Source: Bacillota bacterium
Lineage (GTDB): Bacteria > Bacillota > Sulfobacillia > Sulfobacillales > Sulfobacillaceae
NCBI GenBank assembly: GCA_021797635.1
Contig: JAJZZI010000163.1
Coordinates: 1 to 32,401 of the forward strand
Direction: 5' to 3'
DNA length: 32,401 bases
The notes beneath the pieces are model-generated. The model saw only the letters and a program-made list of their open reading frames with translations, searched no databases and was not told the origin of the DNA. Positions 17,413 to 27,699 of the stretch are shown one piece after another. Made by a program: the position numbers and the translations under genes. Every line of letters starts with the position of its first letter. The stretch's first letter is position 1.

Positions 17413-18493
17413 CGTAACGCCCATCGCCACCCGCGGCGTCTCGTTCTGCAATCAGACAAAGCTCCGCCGCCTTAAAGGCGTGCTCCTGCGTCATCGCCAC
17501 TTCCGTGCGATTGAGACAGTCTAAAATGAGCTGACCAAAGAATGGATATCCCACCTTGCCATGAACGGGTAGATGCCATTCGCCCTCTTGGTTGGCCAGA
17601 TATAGGTGGCTTCCTTCCAGGTCGCGAGCGATATCGATGTATTTTCGGAGTTCGATGAACCCTTTCGTGCCCAGTATGAAGGTTCGGCCGTCTCCCCAGG
17701 TTCTCAGTCCATCGGGAGTAAACCAGTCCACTCGGAAGTACCCAGAACTGCCATTGTCCATCACCAGACTCGCCTCGCCAAAGTCTTCCAGCTCGGGATA
17801 TTCAGGATGGTCGTAATTCGCCACACGACTCATCGTCAGCGTGGCATCTTGACCTCCCGTGAACGCCAGAATTTGCTCGATTTGATGGCTGCCGATGTCG
17901 CACAGGATCCCCCCGTAGTGCTCCTTTTGAAAAAACCAGGCGGGGCGACTGCCGGCATTTAAGCGATGGGGGCCTGTTCCCATCACTTGGATGACGCGCC
18001 CAATGACGCCCTCTTCGATTAACTGGCCCGCGAACACGGCGCTTTCGACGTGGAGCCGTTCGCTATAGTACACCTGGTACTTTAACCCGGTTTCGGCCAC
18101 CTTGGCCTTTGCCGCCTGCAGTTGGCTCAAGGTGGTAAAAGGGGCCTTGTCGGTGAAGTAGTCCTTGCCATGATCCATCACCCGCATGCCTAAGGCAGCC
18201 CGCTTGGAGGTGATGGCGGCACCCGCCACCAGTCGAACCTGAGGATCATCCAACACTTCGTCCTCACTCGACGCCGCTTGGGCTCCCGGATAGGCTTTCA
18301 AAAATCGTGCCACCCGACTGGGATCCGGATCGTATACCCATTTCACTTCTGCTCCGGCCTCGGTCAATCCGTTGACCATGCCATAAATATGACCATGATC
18401 CAAACCCACCGCCGCTATCACGAATTCGCCCGGTTGGCACACCGGCCTCGGCTTGCCTTGCGGCGCATAGTTCATGCCATCGGCTGCACCCAC
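17402..18493 (-). CDS. Gfo/Idh/MocA family oxidoreductase
   Basis: FVIAAVGLDHGHIYGMVNGLTEAGAEVKWVYDPDPSRVARFLKAYP, DYFTDKAPFTTLSQLQAAKAK, GGILCDIGSHQIEQILAFTG. Confidence 0.9.
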   Translation of the reverse strand: MGAADGMNYAPQGKPRPVCQPGEFVIAAVGLDHGHIYGMVNGLTEAGAEVKWVYDPDPSRVARFLKAYPGAQAASSEDEVLDDPQVRLVAGAAITSKRAALGMRVMDHGKDYFTDKAPFTTLSQLQAAKAKVAETGLKYQVYYSERLHVESAVFAGQLIEEGVIGRVIQVMGTGPHRLNAGSRPAWFFQKEHYGGILCDIGSHQIEQILAFTGGQDATLTMSRVANYDHPEYPELEDFGEASLVMDNGSSGYFRVDWFTPDGLRTWGDGRTFILGTKGFIELRKYIDIARDLEGSHLYLANQEGEWHLPVHGKVGYPFFGQLILDCLNRTEVAMTQEHAFKAAELCLIAERDAAGGDGRYARS

Positions 18494-18597
18494 ATCGCAT
18501 TCCCCCTATTGCACTCTCTGCCACGTTAAAAGCCATGATGCGTACGGCCAAGGCGGGTGATTGGCCCAGGCCATGTCCGGCGCCCCCTAATGAAGGC

Positions 18598-19641
18598 CTA
18601 GGGGCGCTGGTCGAGTCCATCGGGAAGAAATATCTTTTGTCCAAGGCGAGCACTCTCAATGGCTCCAAACACCATGGCTAGGCTTTGAATATTGTCCTTG
18701 GCCTCGGTTTCCGCGGGACGGTTGCTTCGCCACGAAGACATCATCGCGTCGAGCGCTCGGGCGTGTCCGCCTAAAACCCCGTCTTCCACCACGGCCCAGG
18801 TCCGATCCGTTTTTCGAATAAAGCTTGGCGAAGCGGCTTCGTCTACCGTTTCGGCATAGGGCACGCCTTCTCCATCCCACCTGGCCGTCCCTCGAGATCC
18901 CACGACCCGCCAATCCGCTTCCCACGAAGTGGGGCATCCTTCAGCCGCCCACGATCCCCGGTATTCGAACACCGCTCCGTTATCCCAGGTAAAAATGGCG
19001 ATCGCCGACGCGTGGCCCTGGTACCAGGACCCGGGCGGATTATAGGCGTGGCAGTATACACTTTTGGCTCTGCCGCCTAAGAGAAAGCGAGCTTGATCGA
19101 AGGTATGGATCGCCATGTCGAGCAAGAGCGGCTCATCCATGGCATCGCGAAATCCGCCAAAATGGGGACCCAAAAAGAAGTCGGCCGCTACCATCCCCAC
19201 CTGGCCAATGCGGCCTTCTTGCAGCAGGTGTCGAAAAGCGCGCAGCTTCGGATGATACCGTCGATTCTGCATGACCAAGAGGCGCCGCCCGCAATCGCGT
19301 GCACGTTCTTGTAGGCGACGCGCCGCTTGCCAGCTGTCGGCCATCGGCTTTTCTGAAAAAACGTCGAGGCCATGCTCCAGTGCCGAGGTAACCACCGCTT
19401 CACGGCTCTCGGGTAACGTAATATCCCAGAGCAAGTCGGCAGGCACCTCAATCAACGCTTGCTGAACGTCTTGAAAGATGGGAACGGCTAACTGAAACTC
19501 TGCCGCTCGCGCCTGGGCCGATTGCAAAACCACATCGACCAAGGCCACGATTTCAACGTCTTTGGCGTGCGACGTCGCATATTTGAGCCACTCTCGCGAC
19601 ATGCCACCGAGACCCGCCACGATCACTCGAGCCCTTTGCAA
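18598..19641 (-). CDS. Gfo/Idh/MocA family oxidoreductase
   Basis: RVIVAGLGGMSREWLKYA, GLDVFSEKPMADSWQAARRLQ (EKP motif), EPLLLDMAIHTFDQARFLLG. Confidence 0.92.
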   Translation of the reverse strand: MQRARVIVAGLGGMSREWLKYATSHAKDVEIVALVDVVLQSAQARAAEFQLAVPIFQDVQQALIEVPADLLWDITLPESREAVVTSALEHGLDVFSEKPMADSWQAARRLQERARDCGRRLLVMQNRRYHPKLRAFRHLLQEGRIGQVGMVAADFFLGPHFGGFRDAMDEPLLLDMAIHTFDQARFLLGGRAKSVYCHAYNPPGSWYQGHASAIAIFTWDNGAVFEYRGSWAAEGCPTSWEADWRVVGSRGTARWDGEGVPYAETVDEAASPSFIRKTDRTWAVVEDGVLGGHARALDAMMSSWRSNRPAETEAKDNIQSLAMVFGAIESARLGQKIFLPDGLDQRP

Positions 19642-19763
19642 AGCGATCTCCCCTGACCTTGCGCTCTATTTTATGATGTCGTGCTGGCATTCTGGCTCGA
19701 GTATATCACGCCCGCCACCGGGGCAGGCGCCATCCTTGGCAGAAAGTGGGCTTGATCGCCAAC

Positions 19764-21845
19764 TCACGGAACGATGAAGCGTCCCCGTTCATCGCCGATG
19801 CCCGTCTTGCGGTAGAAATAGGTGTTGACCACGTCACGCCATTCCTCTGCATTTTGTACCTGCCAAGCCAAGCGCTCGGCCACGCGTTCGGCCCACTGGG
19901 CTGGCACCTCGCGGGAAATTTGTTGCCAGCGCGCCAAAAGCCCCCTGGCCGCCTCGGCCCCCTCGAAGTGACTGTCGTAGATATGCTGGATGACCGTTTT
20001 GCCAGAACCCAAGCGATGGCCATAGGCCACATGATGAAAGAACAGCAGGAGTTCATCCGGGCAGCTTTGAACATCTTCATAGATGCTTCGATGAGGCTCG
20101 CGATATTGGCCGACATAGCCGGTCCCCGTCGCTTCCGTTCGGTCGACCCCTATGCCGTGATGGTCAGCAAAATGATACGTACCCCATTTGGAATATTCGT
20201 AGCCATCCACATTCGGTCCGTAATGATGTCCCGGATTCACCATGAAGCCGACCCCGAGAGGCGCGGTGTAACTCTCATAAATCCGCCAAGAATCGTGCAG
20301 CATCGAGGAAAGCGCGTCGACGAGTAAAGGCGCGTGGCCCAAGGTTTGATGGATCCACTCGGCCGTAATTTGAGTGCTGGCCAGCTTGGGATCCCACGCC
20401 AAGCGCCCGAATCCGTAAAAATTGGCCTGAGCCAGGGGATGTCCCGTCCAATAGGGGTCGTTACCCGCATTGGCCACGCCTGCGATGCCGCCTAAGCGAC
20501 GATCCAGCCCCTTGCCCGAGGCCACCTCGGCGATAGTGCTCGAAGGCCCCTTCGCATAGGTATCAAAGTCGAGTACTTCTTTCCACTGCGGCACCAAATA
20601 ACAGAGGTCCCGCTGCTGCCCGGTATACTCTTGGGTAATCTGCAGTTCCAACATCTGATGCGTATGCGCCATCGCCCCCAATAGGGGCGATACGGGCTCA
20701 CGTACCTGAAAGTCGATAGGCCCATTTTTGATTTGCAAAATGACGTGGTCGGCAAAGCGACCATCCAATTTTACAAAATGGTCGAAAGCCGCTCGGGCGC
20801 GGTCGAGCTTTCTATTGCGCCAGTCGGTCTGACAATCGTAGACGAAACATCGCCATATCACCAAACCACCGTACGGCGCCAGTGCTCGAGCTAATAGGTT
20901 GGCACCGTCGGCATGATCGCGTCCATAGGTGAAGGGACCCGGCCGAAACTCCGAGTCCGCCTTGACCACAAAACCGCCGAAATCGGGAATATACGAATAG
21001 ATTAACGCGGCTTTGTCCTGCCACCATTGCTGAACGGCTTCATCCAAGGGATCTGCGGTGCTAAGTCCCCCGATTTCGACGGGCGAGGCAAAGTTGACAC
21101 TGAGGAACAGGCGGATGGCGTATCCTCGAAAGCGTTCGGCCAGGGCGGCGAGATCGGCCAAATGCTTTGGGGTAATAAAGTAAGATTCCTCCCCATGGAC
21201 GTTCACATTGTTAATCGCTACAGCATTGATCCCGACCGAAGCCAAAAGACGGGCATAGGCCGTAAGCCGCGAAGACGGGGGCAACACCTGTCCCTGGCTA
21301 AAAAACAGGGAACCGCCGGCATAGCCGCGTTCCACACTGCCATCCAGGTTATCCCAGTGATCGAGCATACGAAGGGGGTTGGCGGGGGCGTTTTGGCCCA
21401 CCATGTCCTGCAGCGACGTCATGGTCGCCATCTGCCGAATAAGACTAAAGGCTCCGTACAAAAGGCCACGGTCGCTTGCGCCCACCACCGCCACCCCGGG
21501 GCCCAAGGGCCAGATGGCATAAGCCTCTTCCCCCATGCCCTCTAAATCCGCCATCTGCTCCACGGAAATATCCCTGGCTATGGACTCCAGGCGAAAATTC
21601 GCCAGCGTCCCCAGCCATACCCCCGATTCGCCTTGATCCATCTGATCCAAAATCTCGATATTTACGCCGAAAAGACGCTCCAGGCCCCTTTGTAGTTCGC
21701 GGCTGGCCGTTTGACCCATATCCGTCTTCGACGATGCGATTACACGGGTCATCCAGGGCTGGCGGTACGTCCCTTTCGTCCCCTTAGGAAGTTCGGGCCA
21801 GGTCAACCAGGCTTGGTCAAACGCGTGGCCACTTTGCTCTGCCAT
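19764..21845 (-). CDS. aguA: GH67 alpha-glucuronidase
   Basis: 693 aa; NPLRMLDHWDNLDGSVERGYAGGSLFF, FVVKADSEFRPGPFTYGRDHADGANLLARALAPYGGLVIWR, PIDFQVREPVSPLLGAM, ELQITQEYTGQQRDLCYL. Confidence 0.95.
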   Translation of the reverse strand: MAEQSGHAFDQAWLTWPELPKGTKGTYRQPWMTRVIASSKTDMGQTASRELQRGLERLFGVNIEILDQMDQGESGVWLGTLANFRLESIARDISVEQMADLEGMGEEAYAIWPLGPGVAVVGASDRGLLYGAFSLIRQMATMTSLQDMVGQNAPANPLRMLDHWDNLDGSVERGYAGGSLFFSQGQVLPPSSRLTAYARLLASVGINAVAINNVNVHGEESYFITPKHLADLAALAERFRGYAIRLFLSVNFASPVEIGGLSTADPLDEAVQQWWQDKAALIYSYIPDFGGFVVKADSEFRPGPFTYGRDHADGANLLARALAPYGGLVIWRCFVYDCQTDWRNRKLDRARAAFDHFVKLDGRFADHVILQIKNGPIDFQVREPVSPLLGAMAHTHQMLELQITQEYTGQQRDLCYLVPQWKEVLDFDTYAKGPSSTIAEVASGKGLDRRLGGIAGVANAGNDPYWTGHPLAQANFYGFGRLAWDPKLASTQITAEWIHQTLGHAPLLVDALSSMLHDSWRIYESYTAPLGVGFMVNPGHHYGPNVDGYEYSKWGTYHFADHHGIGVDRTEATGTGYVGQYREPHRSIYEDVQSCPDELLLFFHHVAYGHRLGSGKTVIQHIYDSHFEGAEAARGLLARWQQISREVPAQWAERVAERLAWQVQNAEEWRDVVNTYFYRKTGIGDERGRFIVP

Positions 21846-21863
21846 ACTCTTCCTACCCTTCTA

Positions 21864-21911
21864 GAGGGCTTGGCCCTATGTGAGGGGCCAAGCCCTCTCG
21901 CCCTTTTTTTC
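21864..21911 (+). terminator. Rho-independent terminator-like hairpin in the plus orientation between GH67 and SDR genes
   Basis: AGAGGGCTTGGCCC (21864-21877) / GGGCCAAGCCCTCT (21886-21899), 14-bp perfect stem, followed by CGCCCTTTTTTT. Confidence 0.75.
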
Positions 21912-21919
21912 GCTTGAAG

Positions 21920-22687
21920 CTAAATATAGCCGTTGGCCATCCAGCCCCCATCCACCATCAAGGTCGTGCCGGTGACATAGTTGGATTCATCCGAGGCGAA
22001 AAACACGGCGGGTCCAGCGACGTCTTCCGCCTCGCCCATGCGACCGGCGGGAATACGTGCCGTCAAGCGCTCTGGCCGATGAATCCCGCGAGCAATGTAG
22101 TCGCGCACGATTTCCGTCAAGATGAACCCCGGACTAATGGTGTTGACCTGAATGCCGTGGCGAGCCCATTCGACGGCAAGGTTTTGCGAAAGTTGCTTGA
22201 CGCCCCCCTTGCTTGCCGCGTAGGCAGCTCGCTCGGGAATGGCCGCATGCGCCACGAGCGAGGTGATATTGATGATTTTCCCCCCTTTTCCGCGCGCGAT
22301 CATGTGGGCACCTACCGTCTGACAGCAAAAGAAGGTGCCGTCCAAATTCGTGGCCAGACAACGATGCCAATCCTCCACGGCCAACGTCTCCGAAGCTCCC
22401 GCTACGGAAATTCCTGCCGCATTGACTAAAATATCGATGCCGCCCGTACGGGCCACGGCCGTCTCCACCATCTCTCTCACCGAAGGCAGTTGGCTGACGT
22501 CGGCCATCACCGCCACCGCTGGCGGATGTTCCGCCGCCTCAATGGCGCGTTTTTGCTCCAACAGTTGATCGAGGCTTCGGCTCACTAAAATAACCCGAGC
22601 CCCTTCCTGAGCCATCTTTCGGGCGATGGCCGCGCCGATGCCGCGACCGGCGCCGGTGACCAATGCCACTTTGCCGTGTAGGCGCAT
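21920..22687 (-). CDS. SDR family oxidoreductase (gluconate 5-dehydrogenase/KduD-like; substrate uncertain)
   Basis: VALVTGAGRGIGAAIARKMA, DILVNAAGIS, NITSLVAHAAIPERAAYAASKGGVKQL (S-Y-K), VDGGWMANGYI. Confidence 0.9.
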   Translation of the reverse strand: MRLHGKVALVTGAGRGIGAAIARKMAQEGARVILVSRSLDQLLEQKRAIEAAEHPPAVAVMADVSQLPSVREMVETAVARTGGIDILVNAAGISVAGASETLAVEDWHRCLATNLDGTFFCCQTVGAHMIARGKGGKIINITSLVAHAAIPERAAYAASKGGVKQLSQNLAVEWARHGIQVNTISPGFILTEIVRDYIARGIHRPERLTARIPAGRMGEAEDVAGPAVFFASDESNYVTGTTLMVDGGWMANGYI

Positions 22688-22775
22688 GTCGTTCGTCTTC
22701 CTTTCCGATTTGTCATTTTAAAAGGGGCCCCATATCCTCGGTTCTTTTTACCAAGAACGTTCTCGCGCGTTTCGG

Positions 22776-24008
22776 CTAGACCTCCCCTGGGGAAGGTGGC
22801 TTTGCCCAGCGTTGATTAGGAATCAAGGGAAACCAATCCGGTCGCGAAGGGTCACGGTCGTAGGGGTAGTCGCCTAACCGCCGATATTCCTCGGCGTACC
22901 GCGCCACCTTGGCCTGATCGAGCCGCACTCCCAGCCCAGGCCCTGAGGGAACGGCGATCCTGCCGCCTTGGTAGTGCATTTTTCCGCCCTGGATCACATC
23001 ATCCTCTAGGTGGTGGTAGTGGGCGTCGGCGGCCATGGTGGCGTTGGGCAGCACCGCGCCCAGATGCAGCATGGTGGCCAATTGGATGCCCAGTTCTCCC
23101 GACGAATGGACGCCGATAGAATATTGAAAGGTTTCGCAGACTTGGGCCGCCTTGATGCAGGCGCGGATTCCTCCCCAAAAGGTCGTATCGAGCAGAATGA
23201 CGTCGACGGCCGGATTCAAAATGTTTTCGGCCAACTGTTCAAAGTTGACCACCACGGTGTTGGTGGCCAAGGCCAGGCCCACCGCCTGCCGCACTCGGCG
23301 CATGCCATTTAAGCCCCAGGTCGGATCCTCGAGGTAGTCGTTATTCAAGTCGAAAATCGCTCGGCCGAAGCGAATCGCGTCTTCTACTGAGAGCGCGGCA
23401 TTGGGATCGTAGCGCAACCGATCCTCGGGAAAGGCGGCGGCGAGCGCACGATAGGCGGAAAGCTCATATTCCGGAGCAAAGACTCCGCCCTTGAGCTTGT
23501 GCGTCGAAAAACCATGACGCGCCTTCAAATCGCGGGCATGGGCCACCAATTGTTCCGTGGTTTGAACTTCACCGCGCCCGCTGGTGGCATTAGGCAGCCG
23601 AAAGAATAAATAGCTGGCAAAAGGAACGGAATCTCTTAGCTTGCCGCCCAGCAGTTGATATACCGGCACTCCCAGTTTCTGCCCGATGATATCTAAGCAG
23701 GCAAATTCAATAGCGGCGGCAAGCTGAGTGCGGTTGTTATAGAGGCTCGCCGTAGGATTGGCGATTTTAAAGCGCAGCTCTTCCAGACTAAAGGGATCGT
23801 GCCCCACGAGATACGGTTTTAAGCCTTGAAAGGCAGCCTGCGCTCCTTGACCGCCGCCCCCCATTTCTCCCAGACCGATAATGCCTTCATCGGTCTCGAC
23901 CTCCACTAATGTACGCACGAAACGGCCCCAATGCGCTCCATTGCTATGCAATAGCGGCGCCTCGAGCGGCATGGACACCGTCGTCGCCCTGATGTCTGAG
24001 ATGTACAT
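22776..24008 (-). CDS. Enolase-superfamily dehydratase, glucarate dehydratase-like
   Basis: [33 protein letters not shown] (KxK), [45 protein letters not shown]. Confidence 0.85.
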   Translation of the reverse strand: MYISDIRATTVSMPLEAPLLHSNGAHWGRFVRTLVEVETDEGIIGLGEMGGGGQGAQAAFQGLKPYLVGHDPFSLEELRFKIANPTASLYNNRTQLAAAIEFACLDIIGQKLGVPVYQLLGGKLRDSVPFASYLFFRLPNATSGRGEVQTTEQLVAHARDLKARHGFSTHKLKGGVFAPEYELSAYRALAAAFPEDRLRYDPNAALSVEDAIRFGRAIFDLNNDYLEDPTWGLNGMRRVRQAVGLALATNTVVVNFEQLAENILNPAVDVILLDTTFWGGIRACIKAAQVCETFQYSIGVHSSGELGIQLATMLHLGAVLPNATMAADAHYHHLEDDVIQGGKMHYQGGRIAVPSGPGLGVRLDQAKVARYAEEYRRLGDYPYDRDPSRPDWFPLIPNQRWAKPPSPGEV

Positions 24009-24054
24009 TAAGTGGCCTCCTGACCGCTTGGGTCGATAGATAGCTGGACGAATG

Positions 24055-25041
24055 CTAAAACGTCACCATGGTTTTGAGCACGCGAAGGTAGCTTTTTTCC
24101 GCTAAGTATTGGGAAAGCTGGTCCACGGAAATCCCATGCTGGGTAAATGGTTCAAGCCGCTGGCGGTAGCGGCGAATCAGATGGATGGCTGCAGGAAAGG
24201 TATTGGCATAGCGAAAGATCCCCTGCACCGACCATCCTCGAGTGGAAATCTTGAGCCCGTTGAGCTGCATGTCACCCTCCTCGCCAAGGCCCACCAAGAC
24301 CAACGTGCCCCCGCGAGCCAAATGGTCCTGGGCAAAGCCAAGCCCTCCCGCCGATCCGCTGCACTCGATGACCACGTCATAGTCACGGTGCGGGCGCGTT
24401 TCGATTAGGTGGGCGTTGAACCCCATCTCGGCCGCCTGGTCCACGCGATCGCGCCGCACATCAAAAAGTTGCACGTCGCCCCCCTGCCCTTCCGCCGCCA
24501 GCGCGGTCAGCACCCCCACCGGCCCAGCACCCACCACCGCCACGGTCATGCCTAGAGCGATGCCTGCCCTTCGGACAGCGTACACCCCGACGGACAGGGG
24601 CTCTGCCAAGGCCGCCTGCTTTGAATCCAAGCCTTCGGCCAAAAAGGTATAGGCCGCTGGGTGGAGCACATATTCGGCCAAGGCTCCGTCGACGGGAGGC
24701 GTGGCAAAAAACTTGACCTCGGCGCATAGATTGTAATCTCCCCGTCGACAGGGGTGGCAAAGGCCGCAGGGAAGTCCCGGTTCTAAAGCGACCACCGCTC
24801 CCACGGGCAACTCCACCCCGTCGCCTACGCCGTCAATGGTCCCCCCGACCTCGTGTCCTAAGACCATCGGGGCCTTTAGCACAAAGTCCCCAATTCGCCC
24901 GTGCGTATAATAATGCACATCAGATCCGCATAGCCCCACCGCCCCCACTTTGACCCTCACGTACCCCTGGGGAATGGACTCCGGGGCACGAACTTCCTCA
25001 ATCACCAGATCGCCCTTTGCCCGCAGCACCGCTGCCTTCAT
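24055..25041 (-). CDS. Zinc-dependent medium-chain alcohol dehydrogenase (sorbitol/xylitol dehydrogenase-like)
   Basis: [56 protein letters not shown] structural Zn motif, [15 protein letters not shown]. Confidence 0.9.
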   Translation of the reverse strand: MKAAVLRAKGDLVIEEVRAPESIPQGYVRVKVGAVGLCGSDVHYYTHGRIGDFVLKAPMVLGHEVGGTIDGVGDGVELPVGAVVALEPGLPCGLCHPCRRGDYNLCAEVKFFATPPVDGALAEYVLHPAAYTFLAEGLDSKQAALAEPLSVGVYAVRRAGIALGMTVAVVGAGPVGVLTALAAEGQGGDVQLFDVRRDRVDQAAEMGFNAHLIETRPHRDYDVVIECSGSAGGLGFAQDHLARGGTLVLVGLGEEGDMQLNGLKISTRGWSVQGIFRYANTFPAAIHLIRRYRQRLEPFTQHGISVDQLSQYLAEKSYLRVLKTMVTF

Positions 25042-25139
25042 CTTCGACTCCCCTCTCACCTAATGGCCCCATCGACCCGCTGGCCGTCCCTGGTGCATCC
25101 TCTTTCATTATAGACGTTGGCCGTGGAACCATTTGAACC

Positions 25140-26543
25140 CTAGTTGCCGATCCGCCCGACGAAGGTCGTGACACTCATGGGCGAAAGCTTCGCCCATAGC
25201 CTGCCCGAAGTGACCACCCGTCCCGGCCCCTTGGCGAGATTTTGGCTGGCGGAGGTCACGAAAGGCGTCGCCACCCTAACTCCCTGGGGCAGTCCGGCAA
25301 GGGCGTAGGTTCTAGGGGCGTGGTTGGCGTTAATCACCACCACCGCGAATTGACCCGTCTTGGTATCCTTATAGGCCGACATGGAAATGCCTGGTGCGGG
25401 ATGGACGGACGATCCCACGCGCACGTAGCCCGGTCGAATAAAGCGGCTGAAATTGCCCAGCGTGTAGAGGCGCTTGTTGGCCACGTAGCCCGACGTGCCC
25501 ATGAGATTGATCAGCCCCTCATTGTCATTGGTTTGCCCGTTGACCAACCACCAATAGTTCCAGACGCTCACATTAGCGACGGTCAGATACTGATTGACGG
25601 TTTGGGCCACTGAAATACCGTTGGTCATAGAGGGATCTTCCGGGGTAAAGGTGGAATACTCCGTCTCCCAGATTTGCTTTCCCTCTTTTTGAGCGACGCT
25701 TAAGGGTGCAATCGTGCCACCATAGCCATGGGCGGCGACAATCGACACGTATTTAGACGCCGCCTTGTCTCGTAAAGTGGGCAGGGCGTACTGCTCGCCC
25801 CAGAACGATTGCTCAGGCATGATGATCTTGGCTTTGACCCGTTTTTGCGCGAACACCGGTCCCAAATCGTTCTTGATAAAGGTGTTAAATTCGGCCGGAG
25901 TCCAAATCGCGGAATCATAGGTCTGGTTCTGATCGGGCTCATTTTGTACAGAAATGTCCGTAATTCGAACATGAAAATGGCTAAAGTAGCCGTTCACGTA
26001 ATTGGCCAAGTAGACCGCATAGGCATGGTAGTACTGGGGAAGTAGGGTGTTATTGGTCTGGCCGGTGCCGCCAGCAAGCGCGTTATTGGCCTTCATCCAG
26101 GCAGGAGGACTCCAAGGCGTCGCCATCAGTGTCTTGACTCCGTACTTCGCCGCCTGTCGCATCAGCCAAATTTGGGAGTCGGGCAAGATCGACCAATTCC
26201 AGGTACCGGGCGAGGGTTCAATCGTTTGTCCATTGCCTTCTGCCCCACTGCCATCATTGACTAAGCTGCGCACCACGGTGAGCCCAATGCCCTGCTTAGG
26301 CGAAAACAAGAGATTTAAGATCTTGGTGCGGGTGGGTGGTGCAAACGACTCCAGTAGGGCCGCCTGTCCAAAGGCGCCCGATGCCCCAAAGCCTACTATG
26401 ACTTGTTTTTTGACATTCCAACTGATACTGGCGTTCACCTGGGCTTTTGGTGTCGGGGCCTTCTGGCCAAAGACTGCAGGCTCAGCCAAAAAGACTAAGG
26501 CCGCGGCCGACACCACCACCATATTTCGCTTGGTTTGATGCAC
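25140..26543 (-). CDS. Secreted GH30 family glycoside hydrolase (xylanase-like)
   Basis: KQVIVGFGASGAFGQAALL, TPWSPPAWMKAN, DISVQNEPDQ (acid/base), KQIWETEYSTFT (nucleophile), NFSRFIRPGYVRV; signal-peptide-like N-terminus from the GTG at 26543 (SD AAAGGAG). Confidence 0.9.
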   Translation of the reverse strand: MHQTKRNMVVVSAAALVFLAEPAVFGQKAPTPKAQVNASISWNVKKQVIVGFGASGAFGQAALLESFAPPTRTKILNLLFSPKQGIGLTVVRSLVNDGSGAEGNGQTIEPSPGTWNWSILPDSQIWLMRQAAKYGVKTLMATPWSPPAWMKANNALAGGTGQTNNTLLPQYYHAYAVYLANYVNGYFSHFHVRITDISVQNEPDQNQTYDSAIWTPAEFNTFIKNDLGPVFAQKRVKAKIIMPEQSFWGEQYALPTLRDKAASKYVSIVAAHGYGGTIAPLSVAQKEGKQIWETEYSTFTPEDPSMTNGISVAQTVNQYLTVANVSVWNYWWLVNGQTNDNEGLINLMGTSGYVANKRLYTLGNFSRFIRPGYVRVGSSVHPAPGISMSAYKDTKTGQFAVVVINANHAPRTYALAGLPQGVRVATPFVTSASQNLAKGPGRVVTSGRLWAKLSPMSVTTFVGRIGN

Positions 26544-26613
26544 GATCAATGCTCCTTTCGCTTTTCCATCGAGAAAGTCATCCAATCCGTCCCACCACGA
26601 CCATCCTCTGCGC

Positions 26614-27612
26614 TTAGGCATCCACCTGGTCTAATAGGCGCTTTAAGGCCACTTTTGGCTGGTGCTCCCCATCGAAGAGGAGCGGCCAGTCCTTGCGGCC
26701 CTTGACGGGAAAATCATCCAGCCAATTCTCGTCGTCCGCCACTCCCCAAAGGGTGACCGCGTCGAGCACGGAGGCGTACTCCGTAAAGAGGGCAAAGAGT
26801 TCCCCATAGCGATCTGCCTGTAGGGCAAGACGATCCGGGTCGGGGGATTTTACGTCCGTGGTGCGGTCGTCGGCGTCGTAAAGCGAGATGTCTAATTCGG
26901 TAATTTGGAGGCGAACCCCGAGTGAGGCATAGCGGTCGAGCGCCGCTTTAACATGGTCCAGGTTGATGGTGTTTAGCTTGAAATGGCCCTGCATGCCGAT
27001 GCCATGAATGGGCACCCCCTGATCCAAGAGTTGCTTAACCAATCGATAGATCTTTTCGCGCTTGATCGGGTCGGTCTCATTGTAGTCATTGTAATAAAGC
27101 GCCGCCTGATTATCCGATTCATAGGCGTACCAAAACGCTTGCGCCAGGTAATCCTCACCCACCTGTTTTAGCCAAGGGCTTGGCCGTAAAATCTCATCCC
27201 CGCTATCGGCCACCGCTTCGTTGACCACGTCCCAGCAATAGATTTTGGACTGATAGTGTTTCACCACGGCATGAATATGATGGCGCATGATACCTAGCAT
27301 CTCCGCGCGCGGTCGCTCGCGCCCCTGGTCATCCAAAAACACCCACGAGGGCGTCTGATTGTGCCATACCAACGTATGCCCTCGCATGGCAATACCATGG
27401 CTTGTCGCGAAATCTAAAATGTCATCGGCCTGATCAAAAGAAAAGCTGTCCGGCCGCTTGTGCAACGACTCGAACTTCATTTCATTTTCCGCCGTCACCG
27501 AATTGAAATGTTGAACAATCAAGGGTCCATGACTCTTTATGGTACGATGGTTGACCGCCGCGCCCACTTTAAACCAAGGTGCGTACGCTTTAGCCAGCGA
27601 TGCTTTCCCCAT
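26614..27612 (-). CDS. GH10 endo-1,4-beta-xylanase, no signal peptide (intracellular)
   Basis: FNSVTAENEMKFESLH, RGHTLVWHNQTPSWVF, YCWDVVNEAVAD (acid/base), LQITELDISLYD (nucleophile), VTLWGVADDENWL. Confidence 0.95.
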   Translation of the reverse strand: MGKASLAKAYAPWFKVGAAVNHRTIKSHGPLIVQHFNSVTAENEMKFESLHKRPDSFSFDQADDILDFATSHGIAMRGHTLVWHNQTPSWVFLDDQGRERPRAEMLGIMRHHIHAVVKHYQSKIYCWDVVNEAVADSGDEILRPSPWLKQVGEDYLAQAFWYAYESDNQAALYYNDYNETDPIKREKIYRLVKQLLDQGVPIHGIGMQGHFKLNTINLDHVKAALDRYASLGVRLQITELDISLYDADDRTTDVKSPDPDRLALQADRYGELFALFTEYASVLDAVTLWGVADDENWLDDFPVKGRKDWPLLFDGEHQPKVALKRLLDQVDA

Positions 27613-27699
27613 GTCCGTCCCTCCTAATTTTTAGACTTCAGGCCAGACATTCGGGGAGCGGCGCGATCTTGGCTTCCGGCTCCCCAAACGAGGTCCCAG

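Noticed and set aside
19746-20327. 193-aa plus ORF antisense to GH67
   Set aside because: Shadow ORF of GH67.
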